Below, one piece after another: positions 10,753-21,279 of a stretch of 64,000 nt of DNA. The DNA comes from Zygnema cylindricum (taxonomy: Eukaryota; Streptophyta; Zygnematophyceae; Zygnematales; Zygnemataceae). The stretch covers positions 1 to 64,000 of the forward strand of contig JBBHKE010000905.1 of assembly GCA_037447655.1 (NCBI GenBank), read 5' to 3'. Numbering within the stretch: the first letter of the stretch is position 1; the number at the start of each line of letters is the position of its first letter. A model generated the notes under the pieces. The model did no database searches, had not been told where the DNA came from, and saw nothing but the letters and a program-made list of their open reading frames with translations. The position numbers and the translations under genes are program-made.

Positions 10753-11684
10753 GATAATCAATTGTGCAGAGAGGAAACTCTCACGAAATCCCACAAACAA
10801 CCAACTTCACAATGAAGCCCCAAACAAACCAGACACACGCTAAGCCTGCAAATTTGTCACAATATAAAATATACACCAAAGAACCCACATGCAGAATTTC
10901 ACAAATTTTTGCCAAAAGATCACAATGATCTTATAATTCAAACACACCCAAAAACTGCTTCGCAGTTTTTCCTACACAACAATCCTACTTTCCTAAATTA
11001 ATCTAAGTCCTATATATACAAGTGAGCCTACGGTCGATCACACCGTACTACAACTAGCGTGGTCAAATGGTACACTACTCTTCATTAACAAAAATCCCAC
11101 TGTCGAATGCACATAATTATTTCCACCAATCAAACAACAGCTAGAAATGAAATAGTACGCGGTTAAAGTTTGTCCGTTGAAATGACGGTACAGTCAATAC
11201 TTCTCTTCCAAAAATGACGACGGACTTCGTCCGCTTTCCACGTATTCTTTCATCACCGAAGATTAACCTCCACGTATAAATTTGGTCCTCAAATGTAACT
11301 GTACCTTTTCTTCTACAACAACCAAACTTGACTTTCTCACGGACCGACACGTGTGCCTAAAGTGCACCGAATCTTTGTACTCCCTTTCGAGTTACATACT
11401 CACTAAATCATGTCCCCGTCAATTTATCTTCACACAAACTGACTCATATTCAGAACACCTTTCTTGCGCAGACTGCTATAGCAGCTATGACTGCTATGAC
11501 TGCTATGATCTGTCAGCGCAGCTGTGATATTAGAGCAGCGCAGCTGCGATGTCAGATCAGAGCACCATAGCAGCACAGCAACAAGTGTAGAGTGCTCAAG
11601 GTTTCTAGCTGCGATGTCATACTTAGCGCAGCATGGCAACATAGCAGCAAGATATAGAGAGAACTTAAGGTTTCCAAAACAACA
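10694..11684 (-). repeat. 5' LTR of element B
   Basis: It is the partner of 5443-6433 with identical length. It carries the same GCAGC-rich U3 array (about 11465-11640). The Gag start ATG (10750-10752) is inside the LTR. The sequence next to its inner edge reads GGTCACGGGCCCTCC on the coding strand, a primer-binding site with several mismatches to the GGTTATGGGCCCACC of other families. Confidence 0.93.
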
Positions 11685-13463
11685 ACAAATAGTAGGAACC
11701 GGAACCGGCTTCCAAAGATAGAGGAGTCCATGAGATAGTAAGGAGAAATCCATGACTTCCCTCCATCCCAGCTTCAGAGTTTAAAAGAGGGAGAAGGTGC
11801 AGCAAAAAGATACAAGAAAAGCAAGCCGCTCACAAGGTAACTAAGCTATCTCACCCAAATGAGCCTCAATCATACTTGGAGGTAGTGAACAGTCTGGAGA
11901 AAGACACATGGATTAGAGCTATAAATGATGAGATGGCCTCCATCATGGAAGCAAATACTACGGAACTAGCAAACTATCCTCCAGACAGAAAAACCGATTG
12001 GTTGTAAATGGGTGTTTAAACTAAAACTGAACCCAAAAAATACCATTGAGAGATATAAGGCTCGATTGGTAGCAGAGGGGTTCACCCAAAAAGAGGGGAT
12101 TGACAATGAGGAGACTTTTGATCTAGTTGTTCAGTTCCCTTCAGTAAGGATTCTCCTCAGTCTGGCAGCATCTGAAGACATGGAAATACACTAGATAGAT
12201 ATTAAGTCTGCCTTTCTTAATGGTGAGTTAGAGGAAGAAATTTTTATGAGGCAACCCGAGGGGTTCGTGGAGGAAGGAGAAGAGAGCAAAGTTTGCAGGC
12301 TCATAAAGTCCTTATATGGACTGAAGCAGGCTCCTCGACAGTGGAATAACAAACTAGATGAGTTTCTCACAGTTTAGGATCTCTCCGGATCTGCTCTAAC
12401 CATTATCTATATGTTTGAAGATGAGAATGGTGACATTTTTAATGCAATTTATGTGGATGATGTGCTTGTGTTAAGTAAGTCTTTGGAAAAGATCAATAAG
12501 CTAATGAAAGATCTTAGAAGTGGATTTGTATGAAGGATTTAGCTGAGGCAAGATATATTTTGGGGATCGAAATGGAGAGATATAGGGGGAAAAGGATTAT
12601 CAGACTTACTCAGAAAGAAGCAATAGGTAATATGCTTGAGAAATTCCAGATGGAAAAGGCAAACAGTTGTGCTACTCCTATGGACTTGAAGAAACTAAGT
12701 GATGGGAGTGTTGAAGGAGGAGTGATAATCTTAGATGATCAGATGGGTCCAGAGGAGAGAGAGTTTTTCAAGTCTATTCCTTGTAGACAGGTCGTAGGAA
12801 GTTTGATCTTCTTTATGAATTGTAAAAGGCGGGATATAGCGGCAGCAGTAAAAGTCCTCAGTACGTGTCTTATCGATCATAGGAAGAGAGATTGGGAGGC
12901 AGCCAAGAGATTCATAAGATATCTGGTAAGAACCAGAGTGTTATGGTTGCATTTGGGAGGGGAGCACACTAATATCACTCTGTGGAGTGATGCCAGTTAT
13001 GGGGATGCACCTATGGGAAGATGCACTTCTGGATATGTGTTGTATGTGGGGGAAGGTGCTTGCTGGTGGAGCAGTAAGCAACAAAAGGTGGTTGCTCGGT
13101 CCACTATAGAGGCTGAACATATGGCCTCTTGTTCTGCTGTGAAATAGTTGATGTGGGTCAAGTCCTTGTTGCAAAAACTAGGGTATATGAAGGAGGGAGT
13201 GCATGAAGTATTTTGTGATAATAAAGCTTGTATTGTTATTGCAGCTAATCCAAAACATCATTTCAAAGCTAAGCATATAGACATAAGATTGAGTTTTGTG
13301 AGAGAAAATGTTGAGAATAAAATTGTGAATCTTGTATATAGATTGGATGAGGAAATGGAGGTTGATATGATGACAAAATCAGTGTCTTCTCCCAAGTTAA
13401 AATATTTAAGAGAAAAATGAGGACTAAAATTGAAGTTAAAGTTAGACTAGAAGATAAGGGGAG
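11685..13463 (+). pseudogene. Element C reverse transcriptase and RNase H (second half)
   Basis: After the ACAAA duplication the C linker resumes. The RT shows KARLVAEGFTQKEGIDNEETF (about 12058-12120), YVDDVLVLSKS (about 12449-12480) and an LAEARYILGIEMER block. RNase H shows WSDASYGDAP (about 12983), STIEAEHMASCSAVK with a TAG directly after it (13147), and CDNKACIVIAANPKHH (about 13216-13260). At least six breaks are visible, including frame changes near 11990, 12370 and 12530. The run ends at a purine tract (about 13453-13463) next to the 3' LTR. Confidence 0.88.
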
Positions 13464-14474
13464 TTTTGAAATTAGGTGATTTATAGGGTATTTTCTAGGT
13501 TTAAATAAACCAGTAAAATAAAAAAAGAAAAAGGCGGACAACCAGCCTCTACCTCCTCTCTCTAGCCACGATACTTGTTGTAGTCACTGAAGGATAGAGA
13601 GGGTGGTTGAGCCATGGCTGTCCTATTTTGACAGGCAGGACTAAAGAGTGACTTATGTCACTTTCAACAAAAGGTTGAGTCCGGCAAGACTCGAACCTCC
13701 GACCGACAGAGCGAGGCGTAGCCGTTAGCTCTAACCGGTCTGTCGTAGGAATTCATTAACATACATAGGGTCTGATATTCATTTAAAGTGTGTTTTGATC
13801 GTGAATCCGATTAACGAAATATCAAATGAAAGAACATAAAAACTACGTGATATATAATGCGAACATTATCTCGCTTGAAACAAATGAATCAGACATTTGT
13901 TTCGATGGCCAATGTTGAATGTCGGTTTATGATTCGACGGCACATATCGCTGCCGAAATCCCGCAATGGTCACCTTGCCGTTTTCGAACGTGGCGTGACC
14001 TGAAGACACGTGGAGAGATAACATTTGGTCGTGGGAATTTTGGAGAACAGAAAGACAGGTTAAAAGTGGACACGCGTCCACTCAATGGCTTTGTCGTACA
14101 CAGGCCGTACAGAAATCACATCGGCCGTAGTACCTTTCGGTACTGTACAGTCGTTTGATTGGTTCGTACGTCGATAGATACGGGTTGTGAGAGGAGCTTA
14201 GGACTTAGAGAATTTGGTAGATAGGGACCTCTCTTCATTCGAGAGTTTTTTTATAAAATTTGGCACTTTTGCCACTTCATAACTAATCAAGTGGTTAGGC
14301 GTTTTCACTGATTCTTTTGCTACGGACTCAAAGGAGCCCACGCTGCACAGGGGTGCAGTCAGACTTTCAATTTGTTCTCTTGGGCAACACTGGTTGTGGC
14401 TGAAAGTGGGTTAGTTAAAAGCTATCTAGAGGCTTCCTGAAATTATGTAGTCCAATAGAGGACAGAGAATTGCA
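13464..14474 (+). repeat. 3' LTR of element C
   Basis: It is homologous over its length to 1889-2880, but the first dinucleotide is TT instead of TG by mutation and it is about 20 bp longer. It contains a more complete antisense tRNA-like stretch (about 13676-13746) with ACTCGAACCTCCG. It ends in CA at 14474, followed by the AAGTG duplication. Confidence 0.9.
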
Positions 14475-14517
14475 AAGTGTGGACTGAAGCAAAAGATAGA
14501 CTGGAAAATAATGGGAG

Positions 14518-15455
14518 TGTTGAAAAAGGGTATTTTATATTCTATCTTTTTAGTCTATGGTTACTTTATAGTTTTCATACTTTTCAAAGTCACTCAGCAC
14601 TAGAAGACAACCATGGCTTTTTCAGGGAGATAGGAAGGTAAGAAGACAGGTAGAAGACAAAGCCCTTGCAAAAGAAAACCTGCCAGTAGTAGGATTTGAT
14701 CCTAAGACCTCTGGTGACTGGCGTACGGCGTAGCTCTTCGCTTTATCCAACAAGTCTTGATGAAACGTTACCTATTTGTATGTGATAATTATTTACTTAA
14801 TGACGCGATGACATATGAAACAAAATGAAATGTGAAACGTACAGTAACGCACGAAATGCTGTACCATACAAAACGACATTTAATTTTCAACGGACGAAAT
14901 CAAATGTCGTTCGCGATCGATGGCTCGCAGAGGAGCTGAAATTCAGGAGTGGACATTTGGCGATTTACAAGCCAATGTCGGCGGATGACACGTGGCGCGA
15001 TATGGTTGGACGACGGATATTACGGGGGGGGGCAATTACGGCTCAGGAACTGACACGCGTTACTGGAGCGGCCATGCCATACTAAGGCCGTACAACAAGT
15101 ACAGCAGTACCTGTACCTTTTTATACCATTCGATTGGTCAGGGTACACTAGAAGTAGGTTTATAGAGGGAGCTTAGGATTTAGGAAAAATCAAGGTAGCC
15201 GCCTCTCTCCCATAGTGCTTATGTATTTATAGGCCATCTTTGGCCGGCCATAACTTAATGCTCAGCGGAGCAATTTGAGTGATTCTTTTTGCAGCGGACT
15301 CACAGGAGTCTAGGCTACACAAGGGTGTAGCTGTTCAAAGTTTTTGCATCTCAGGGTGGGACTTATTCTATGCCAAACTCAAAAGTGCGAATATTATCCT
15401 AGAGGCTTCACATAAGCTAGACATTCTGTGTACCAATAGAGGTCACAAAATTACA
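14518..15455 (+). repeat. 3' LTR of element D
   Basis: The short D piece 14480-14517 finishes the RNase H tail (GLKQKIDWKIMG) and the purine tract, then the LTR begins TGTTGAAAAAGGG. It ends ATTACA at 15455. An antisense T-arm-like AGGATTTGATCCT lies at about 14690-14703, and GTAC inverted repeats at about 15090-15125. Its 5' partner is outside the window. Sequence beyond 15455 belongs to element E. Confidence 0.82.
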
Positions 15456-16369
15456 TACCCCGTGTACTTATCAAAATCAGTTGTCCACTTGCGACAATGA
15501 TTCGTTTTTGTACCGTGAGTTCGCGAAAATCGTCAAAGGGTGAAGCGTCGGTACAAACGTGGTGTGACGTGCCAAAATCAATAATCCACTCTTTTTGTTG
15601 TTGCGTAGTACCTACCAAAATGTCAAGCAAAAAGTTAAGGGCGGAAATTATTTGCGCTTCTTCTCCTATTCCTTCAAATTGATCGTCGCCCAAAAAATGT
15701 CCTCCTCCTCTTCCATGGCGGCCTCCGCGGCCACCGCGGTCAACAAGACGACAGGCACCGCGCCCACCGTATTGGCCGCCGCCGTCTCGTCTATCGCAGC
15801 GATCTCCTCTTCCAATGTCGCCTCCATTTTCGGCCTTTGAGTAACATTGGGGCTTATATGACCCGAATTCTCGCAAAAGTGACATTGGCGCTCCTTATCC
15901 GGGCAAGAAGCCGCCATATGACCAAGTTTGCCGCATTCAAAACAGGGAATATTGGTCAGATCTGATTATCTTGGCTGGGAAGGAGATCTCTTGGCCCTTT
16001 CTTGTCCCTTTCCCCCTTTTCCCTTGGGATTTCCCCCTTTTCTTCTTCCTCTTCCCCTAAAATAATTTAGATTGGGCGTTTTCGGTGTTCTCGCATTGAG
16101 AGAACTGGTCGGTTGGGTTCCCTTCAATGAGCTCAAGCGATTCGCCTCGGTTGATTTAAAAAATGTAATGATGGAGTCGAAGGTGTTCTAATCCCTCAAT
16201 AACAGAATGTCCCTTAAGTGTATCATTTTTTCCGGTAAGGCATAGGTGAAGATCGATGCCATATCATTCTCTTGAATAAATTTCCCTATATTTAAGAGTT
16301 GCTAAATAATAATATTAAATCTCTTTGCGGCCTCATCGATCAATTCATTTGGTTTCACTTTGAAGGATT
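15456..16369 (-). pseudogene. Element E: copia gag and protease remnant, distinct lineage
   Basis: On the reverse strand the order is a Gag core (ANDMASIFTYALPEKM-like stretch near 16230-16270, interrupted by stops), a basic Lys/Gly/Arg-rich part (15970-16070), a first zinc knuckle CFECGKLGHMAASC (about 15905-15945), a second one CHFCENSGH (about 15860-15890) that loses frame at its end, a Gly/Arg/Asp-rich spacer, and the protease start W-I-I-D-F-G-T-S-H-H-V-C (about 15560-15600). Two knuckles and the T-S-H-H-V-C ending set it apart from the other copia elements here. The Asp-Phe-Gly is best explained by mutation of Asp-Ser-Gly. The rest of the element was cut off by the D insertion. Confidence 0.8.
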
Positions 16370-16483
16370 TGAAACTCTGAGACCTCTATAAGTCCTCAGA
16401 GTGGACAGCTTCCAAAAAGCCTCTAGGATAACCCTGACCCCTTTGTGTTTCAGCAAGAACAACTGCCACCCTAGCAAACAAAA
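16370..16483 (-). repeat. G-type LTR fragment
   Basis: TGAAACTCTGAGACCTC followed by the CCTCTAGGATAACCCTGACCCC block matches the inner end of the G-type LTRs at 46117 and 56762. Only 114 bases survive before an H-type LTR edge begins at 16484. No matching remainder is seen to the right of H1. Confidence 0.8.
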
Positions 16484-16970
16484 TGAAATTCTATGGGCTC
16501 CATTGCCACACAGAATTCGCAGGTCCAAAGGAAGCTAATCTAGATAGTGCCGACTCCAACTTGATATAAACCCAAATGATTGACCCCTTGATGACAATCA
16601 GAACCCCAATATAGCTTCACCCTTGTGAAATAACACTTTCTGTGTGCTCAGTTCCACCACAGAATGCAAAGTTAGAATATGAGATTTGGACACATTCACC
16701 CACTTTGACTTTCCCTAAGAAATACAGCCACCCAGGCAGGCAAAGACTCTGATCGACTACACCCGTGTGTAGCCTGGACTCCCGTGAGTCCGCAGCAACA
16801 AGAATCACTGAATTTGGTCAACTGAATTGATAGTTATGGCTGGCCAAAGTTTGCCATTTATACAAGGTGCTCTCTGGGAGAGGCAGCTACCTACCAAAAA
16901 TATTCTAAGTCCTAAAACCCCTCTCTAAGCCCCCTAGTACTAAAGTACGAACCAATGACAAGACTGTAAA

Positions 16971-17007
16971 GTACATAAAGGTACAAGTGCCGCTGTACCT
17001 TTTGTAC
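16971..17007. other. LTR hairpin of GTAC type
   Basis: GTACATAAAGGTAC and GTACCTTTTGTAC are near-perfect inverted repeats around a 10-base loop. The equivalent hairpin recurs in the other H, I, J, F and G LTRs, upstream (in LTR sense) of the start of the leader region. It may act in transcription start, RNA packaging or 3'-end formation; nothing in the sequence decides between these. Confidence 0.65.
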
Positions 17008-17534
17008 GGCCATCGTACGACATGGCTAAAAAGTCAACACATGTCCTATCTGGATTCTCTCTTGTAATCCCCGGAATTCCTGCTTCCAAATATTATCTCT
17101 CCACGTGGCGCCAAGTCATGCCACGTCAGAAAAACGGTGCCGTACAAGAAAGTATAAGTGCCGGAGTACTTTCTATACGTACATTGTACGATGTCGCCGT
17201 AGTTCGACATTTGTCACTTCCGGATTTGTTTTCTGCCGCTCCGGAAATTCCGTAATCCCGTACGTTGTTGCCACGTGTCATCCGGAGTGGCGGAGTCCGC
17301 AAACCGCCAAATTGTCCTTTCCTCGAGACCGGCGCTAACCACGGCCGTCTGATTGATATAGGTAATAAATACTAACCGTCGAAACAAATGTCCGTACTAT
17401 TTGTTTCGTCCAGTACTAATAGTACAACTGTTTCTATGTCCTATAGACCGTAACCCAGTTAAATGGAAATGCCTACCTATAACTATTTAAATATTTATCA
17501 AACCCTATACGTCTTAGCACTTGTCCTAGACTAA

Positions 17535-17602
17535 ATGGACAAAGCTAACGGCTACGGGACGGTTGACGGACGATAGGTACCAGGATCAATTCCTGGGTCC
17601 AT
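17535..17602 (+). other. tRNA-like fold antisense to the H1 LTR
   Basis: ATGGAC at the start pairs with GTCCAT at the end like an acceptor stem. AGC/GCT (17543-17553) could form a short D-like stem. CCAGG-ATCAATT-CCTGG (17580-17596) is a perfect 5-bp stem with a 7-base loop like a T-arm, directly before the acceptor strand. No clear anticodon arm is visible. It looks like a decayed tRNA or a tRNA mimic rather than a working tRNA gene. Confidence 0.5.
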
Positions 17603-17801
17603 CAAATACCTTTTTGGTAAACATACCTATATTATCTATTCCTGTCTCTCTGGAGAGCTTAGGCAGCCACGACTCTAGCTCCCTCTCCAGCCTTCAGTGA
17701 GTACGACAAGTGTGGGGGCTTGGAGAAGGGAGCCAGGGGCAGACTGCCTCTATTCTTTTTTATCTAATAAAGACCTAGAAAATACCCAAATATCAACACT
17801 C

Positions 17802-18813
17802 CCCTTATTTTTTAGTCTACTTCCTTTCAACTATTACAAACAAAATAAACAAAACACTCCCTCCCCTTTTTCCTTTTTCTTTTCCTTTTCCTTTTTTATA
17901 ACTTATGAATTATGCTCTCGTATTTAAAACAATGCATTTGATGAAATGAAATAATAATTGCATCACACATTTCATTTAGCATCCCACTTATCATAAATCC
18001 GAGCAAAGATTTTATCCACCTCATCTCTTTTCCATCCATACTAAATCCGATTTCCCTCTTGCAATTCAAACAGCCACCCCCGTCTCCAATCTGCAACACA
18101 CATCTTGAGGCTAACCCTTTTACAGGCACACCTTCATAAATGTCATCACTCCCTTTAGTGATGTCAAACCATTACCCCCAAAAATTAAACTTCCCTCACT
18201 CTCTCCCATGGATTTCTTTCCACTCTCACTTTCTAAATTTATTCCCAAAAAATATTTCTCCTCCCTTAAACCTTTTATTAGGTATTCCTCTTCTCCCATA
18301 TCCTTTAAAACCCCCTCTAGTTTTACTTCTCCCCTTTCTTCGGAATCCGTAAAAGTCTCCTTTTCCGACCAATTTTCTTATTCCAAAATATCTATAAAAT
18401 TCTCCTCATTTTTTTTATTTTTCCCTTTTTCAATAATTGATCCTAGATCCGACTTACTCATTTCTAAGTCATACTTTCTACACTTCTTGGCATCCACATC
18501 ATGTCCAACTCCCTCAAGTACCTCCCTTCCCTTTACTTCTCTAATACCTCCAAAAGCACACTGTTGTCTTCGTGGAATTTCGGTGTACTTTTCTCTCTTC
18601 TCCATTCTACCGATGTGAAGAAGCTCCAAGATTTCTTCATCCTCTTTCTCCTCTTCCCCTTCTTCCTCCTCATTCATGTACCAACTTCTAAGTTCTTCCA
18701 AACAAGGACACTCCTCCATATAGTGACCCGGTTTCCTACAAGCAAAGCAAACCCTCTTTTTCAAAGTTCCCCTTTCTTTTCCTCTCCCTCTCCTTCCACC
18801 GAAGTTTCGAAGT
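17802..18813 (-). pseudogene. H1 internal: gag zinc knuckle, acidic spacer and RNase H remnant
   Basis: From the right: zinc knuckle CFACRKPGHYMEEC (about 18710-18755), a Glu-rich run, IPRRQQCAFGGIRE (about 18540-18580), a Lys/Glu-rich spacer, then a remnant of RT end and RNase H (GLASRCVLQIGDGGGC and WIKSLLGFMISGM at 17980-18130). The segment CAFGG is directly followed by the protease in complete elements. Here protease, integrase and the RT core are absent. Several stops interrupt the frame. Confidence 0.8.
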
Positions 18814-19703
18814 CCTTAAACCCCTCTCTAAGCCCCCCTAGTACTAAAGTACGAACCAATGACAAGACTGTAAAGTACATAAAGGTACAAGTGCCGCTGT
18901 ACCTTTTGTACGGCCATCGTACGACATGGCTAAAAAGTCAACACATGTCCTATCTGGATTCTCTCTTGTAATCCCCGGAATTCCTGCTTCCAAATATTAT
19001 CTCTCCACGTGGCGCCAAGTCATGCCACGTCAGAAAAAACGGTACCGTGCAAGAAAGTACATGTGCCGGAGTACTTTCTGTACGTACATTGTACGATATC
19101 GCCATAGTGCGACATTTGTCACTTCCGGATTTGTTTTCTGCCGCTCCGGAAATTCCGTAATCCCGTACGTTGTTGCCACGAGTCATCTGGAGTGGCGGAG
19201 TCCGCAAACCGCCAAATAGTCCTTTCCTCGAGACCGGCGCTAACCACGACCGTCCGTTTGATATAGGTATTAAATACGAACCGTCGAAACAAATGTCCGT
19301 ACTATTTGTTTCGTCCTGTACTAATAGTACAACTGTTTCTATGTCTTGTAGACCGTAACCCAGTTAAATGGAAATGCCTACCTATAACTATTTAAATATT
19401 TATCAAACCCTATATGTCCTAGCACTAGTCCTAGACTAAATGGACAAAGCTAACGACTACGGGACGGTTGACGGAGGGTAGGTACCAGGATCAATTCCTG
19501 GGTCCGTCAAATACCTTTTTGGTAAACATACCAATATTATCTATTCCTGTCTCTCTGGAGAGCTTAGGCAGCCATGGCTTTAGCTCCCTCTCCAGCCTTC
19601 AGTGACTACGACAAGTGTGGGGGCTTGGAGAAGGGAGCCAGGGGCAGACTGCCTCTATTCTTTTCTATCTAATAAAGACCTAGAAAATACCCAACTATCA
19701 ACA
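18814..19703 (-). repeat. Truncated 5' LTR of H1
   Basis: It is nearly identical to 16912-17801, but its inner portion is missing and it starts abruptly at AAGTCCTTAAACCCC. It contains the GTAC hairpin (about 18875-18911) and the T-arm-like CCAGGATCAATTCCTGG (about 19486-19502). It ends with the LTR terminus ATCAACA at 19703. Confidence 0.85.
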
Positions 19704-19754
19704 GTAGCCGTATCTTCTTCAAATTTTTTTTACACTCGTTTTTTAAGCTACTCT

Positions 19755-20030
19755 ATGGAAGCCAGCAATAAGCAAATTAGGCCACGACGTACCGTGAGGG
19801 CTCGTCGCCGTCGCTATCCTCCCATTGTCACGGCAACCGCGGAAGAGTTAGCGAGGCAACGGGAGGAAGCAACCCTGTTAGCAATTGGATGGGAAGGAGG
19901 AGAGAGAGAAGGAAAGGAAAAAGAGGCATCTATTGAGGTGAGAAGGATGGATGAGGTAGATGGTGAGGAAGGAAGGGGAAAAGAGGCGACGGTTGAGGAG
20001 GGGGGAAAATTGAGGGGGGGGAAGGAGTAG
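19755..20030 (+). CDS. Unknown basic/acidic protein, N-terminal part
   Basis: The frame of 91 residues starts at an ATG shortly after the H1 edge: an Arg-rich head (RPRRTVRARRRRYPP), then EELARQREEATLLAIGW and a Gly/Glu/Arg-rich tail. The tail is the first copy of the tandem repeat that also lies inside the downstream frame (20212-21279), so the two were probably one gene now split by frame errors in the repeats. I do not recognise the family. Confidence 0.4.
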   Translation: MEASNKQIRPRRTVRARRRRYPPIVTATAEELARQREEATLLAIGWEGGEREGKEKEASIEVRRMDEVDGEEGRGKEATVEEGGKLRGGKE

Positions 20031-20480
20031 AGAGGAGGAGGAGGAGGATAAAAAGAAAAATAGGGTTTTTCATGAGATTGAGGATGAGGGAGAAGGTTAA
20101 GTGGGGGGAGAAGAGAACATATTGAGTGGGGAGGGGGGGGGGGGGGATGCGGCTTTAGGTGAGGAAGGAAGGGGAAAATAGGGGACGGTTGAGGAGGGGG
20201 AAGAAAGTGAGGTGGGGGGAGGAGTAGAGAGGAGGAGGAGGATAAAAAGAAAAAAAGGGTTTTTCATGGGAGTGAGGATGAGGGAGAAGGTGAGGTGGGG
20301 GGTGAAGACAATATTGAGTGGGGAGGCTAGGGGGGAGGCGGCATTAGGTGAGGAAGGAAGGGGAAAAGAGGCGACGGTTGAGGAGGGGGAGGGAAGTGAG
20401 ATGGGGAGAGGAGTAGAGAGGCGGAGGATAAGTAGGAAAAATCGGGTTTTTTATGAGAGTGATGAGGGGGAAGGGAGTGA
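19960..20480 (+). repeat. Three tandem copies of a roughly 190-bp G-rich unit
   Basis: The block GGTGAGGAAGGAAGGGGAAAA recurs at about 19962, 20159 and 20349, each time followed by GACGGTTGAGGAGGGG, a GAGTAGAGAGG segment and GGTTTTTCATGAGA. Copies differ by small length changes in G runs (one run of about 15 G near 20131-20146), which shift the reading frame between copies. In the best frame the unit encodes G-E-E-G-R-G-K-E-A-T-V-E-E-G. Confidence 0.85.
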
Positions 20481-21279
20481 GGTATGGAAAGAATTCGAGA
20501 GGAGGAAGGAAATAAAGTTAGGAAAAGAAAAAGTTAGTCATTGGAGTGACGAGGATTACGTCCCCTCAACTTCTTGTAGCGACGATAGCATCGAGGATGG
20601 GGAGGAACCGGCTTATAAGAAGCATACCCCCGAGGTAGAACATTCCACGGATATTCGGGTATGGAAGGATGTGGATGAGCCCACCACAGAGGACGAGCAA
20701 AGTCCGGATAGCGAGGGACGACAACGAGAGGATGAATACACGGATGACGACGACGTGTTCGAGGCGCCTCCGTCACCGAATAGAGAGAGAGGCATTGTAT
20801 TGGATAATCCAGGTCCTCAAGCTCCCTACCGAGTTGAGGATCCCGATTGGTATTTTCCTCCTCCCACAGGAGAGGAAGAAATGGACAGTTTTGTTCCTCG
20901 GGTCGAGCATTACATTCCGGTTGCCAAATGGCCGGAACATTGGAGGTACGGTGAACCTCGCCCCCTAAACCCGAGGGGAAATCCCAGTCCAGAAATTCTC
21001 GATATCCCTCCGGATGTCCCCGCACATCCGACGTGGCTCTTTATTGATGGCGAGGACCGTGGCTCGACATTTGCCCACATACGGCAATTGGATCCGGCGG
21101 ATCCACGGCATACGTGGATTGTTCACGACGACCACGGATTTCGGGTGAATGTTCCCGAGTTATTACAGCTTCACCATCCGTGGGACCCCCAATTATACAC
21201 TGTCTTAAAGTATTGTCAAAAAACTCCCAAGGTAATGGCTTTGCGAAAGGCTCGTACTTCGGTTCTTCATAAGTTCTGA
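20212..21279 (+). CDS. Unknown acidic protein, C-terminal part, with repeats
   Basis: The open frame has 355 residues and is unlike any retroelement domain I know. Residues 1-100 are Lys/Arg/Glu/Gly-rich repeats. About 105-190 is strongly acidic (SCSDDSIEDGEE, DEYTDDDDVFEAPPSP). About 195-340 is Pro/Trp/His-rich and looks folded (DPDWYFPPPTGEEEMD, WPEHWRYGEPRPLNP, HPWDPQLYTVLKYCQ). After the TGA the same frame stays open with TPPPPPTKEDWQRIIKALTE and a second stop at 21418-21420, ending at 21465 in a short Leu/Arg/Gln stretch that could form a coiled coil. This suggests a longer gene with late stops. It could be a decayed host gene or an extra ORF of an unrecognised element. Confidence 0.45.
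   Translation: MGGGVERRRRIKRKKGFFMGVRMREKVRWGVKTILSGEARGEAALGEEGRGKEATVEEGEGSEMGRGVERRRISRKNRVFYESDEGEGSEVWKEFERRKEIKLGKEKVSHWSDEDYVPSTSCSDDSIEDGEEPAYKKHTPEVEHSTDIRVWKDVDEPTTEDEQSPDSEGRQREDEYTDDDDVFEAPPSPNRERGIVLDNPGPQAPYRVEDPDWYFPPPTGEEEMDSFVPRVEHYIPVAKWPEHWRYGEPRPLNPRGNPSPEILDIPPDVPAHPTWLFIDGEDRGSTFAHIRQLDPADPRHTWIVHDDHGFRVNVPELLQLHHPWDPQLYTVLKYCQKTPKVMALRKARTSVLHKF

Larger units (their letters stand above)
5443..11684 (-). mobile_element. Copia element B, full-length, fairly young
   Basis: Two LTRs of exactly 991 bp (5443-6433 and 10694-11684) enclose gag and a long pol frame on the reverse strand. The duplication ACAAA is perfect at 5438-5442 and 11685-11689. By eye I count only about a dozen differences between the LTRs, so the insertion is recent compared with its host, element C. 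Pol is one open frame of 1166 residues, but gag has three stops and the integrase has lost a catalytic Asp, so this copy is probably not self-sufficient. Confidence 0.95.
1889..14474 (+). mobile_element. Copia element C, full-length but decayed, split by element B
   Basis: C has LTRs at 1889-2880 and 13464-14474, a primer-binding site at 2881, and a gag-pol body in two blocks (2881-5442 and 11690-13463). The 5-bp duplication AAGTG flanks it at 1884-1888 and 14475-14479, showing that it jumped into the RNase H end of element D. Net length without B is about 6.3 kb. The coding region carries many stops and frameshifts, and the two LTRs differ visibly, including an extra tRNA-like segment of about 20 bp in the 3' copy, so this is an old insertion. 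Confidence 0.93.
16484..17801 (-). repeat. 3' LTR of H1
   Basis: On the reverse strand it runs from TGTTGATATTTGGG to GAATTTCA, with the purine tract AAATAAGGGGAG just outside (17802 onwards). It holds the GTAC hairpin at 16971-17007 and a tRNA-like fold at 17535-17602. It is longer than the H2 LTRs (1318 against 1163 bp). Confidence 0.87.
16484..19703 (-). mobile_element. Element H1: rearranged non-autonomous copia derivative
   Basis: A complete 3' LTR (16484-17801), a 1-kb internal part (17802-18813) and an incomplete 5' LTR (18814-19703) lie in order on the reverse strand. The join at 18813/18814 jumps from the gag codons before the zinc knuckle straight into the middle of an LTR, so U5, primer-binding site and gag N-terminus are deleted. 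The flanks (CAAAA left, GTAGC right) do not match, so the ends were rearranged after insertion. The internal layout is the same as in H2 and I. Confidence 0.82.

Noticed and set aside
13676-13746. Possible tRNA gene on the reverse strand in the C 3' LTR (B-box GGTTCGAGTC)
   Set aside because: No full cloverleaf with anticodon arm can be drawn, and the copy in the 5' LTR lacks part of it. Treated as a tRNA-like relic within the LTR family.
18140-18971. Ser/Phe/Leu-rich forward frames that look like membrane proteins
   Set aside because: They are antisense shadows of the Lys/Glu-rich H1 interior; the same effect occurs over other gag acidic spacers.
16370-19703. H1 plus the neighbouring G LTR scrap as one composite element
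   Set aside because: The LTR types differ, and no shared target duplication or matching outer ends exist.
20131-20146. Long G run as a G-quadruplex regulatory element
   Set aside because: It lies in an unstable G-rich tandem repeat and may be a slippage or sequencing artefact; nothing else supports a regulatory role.
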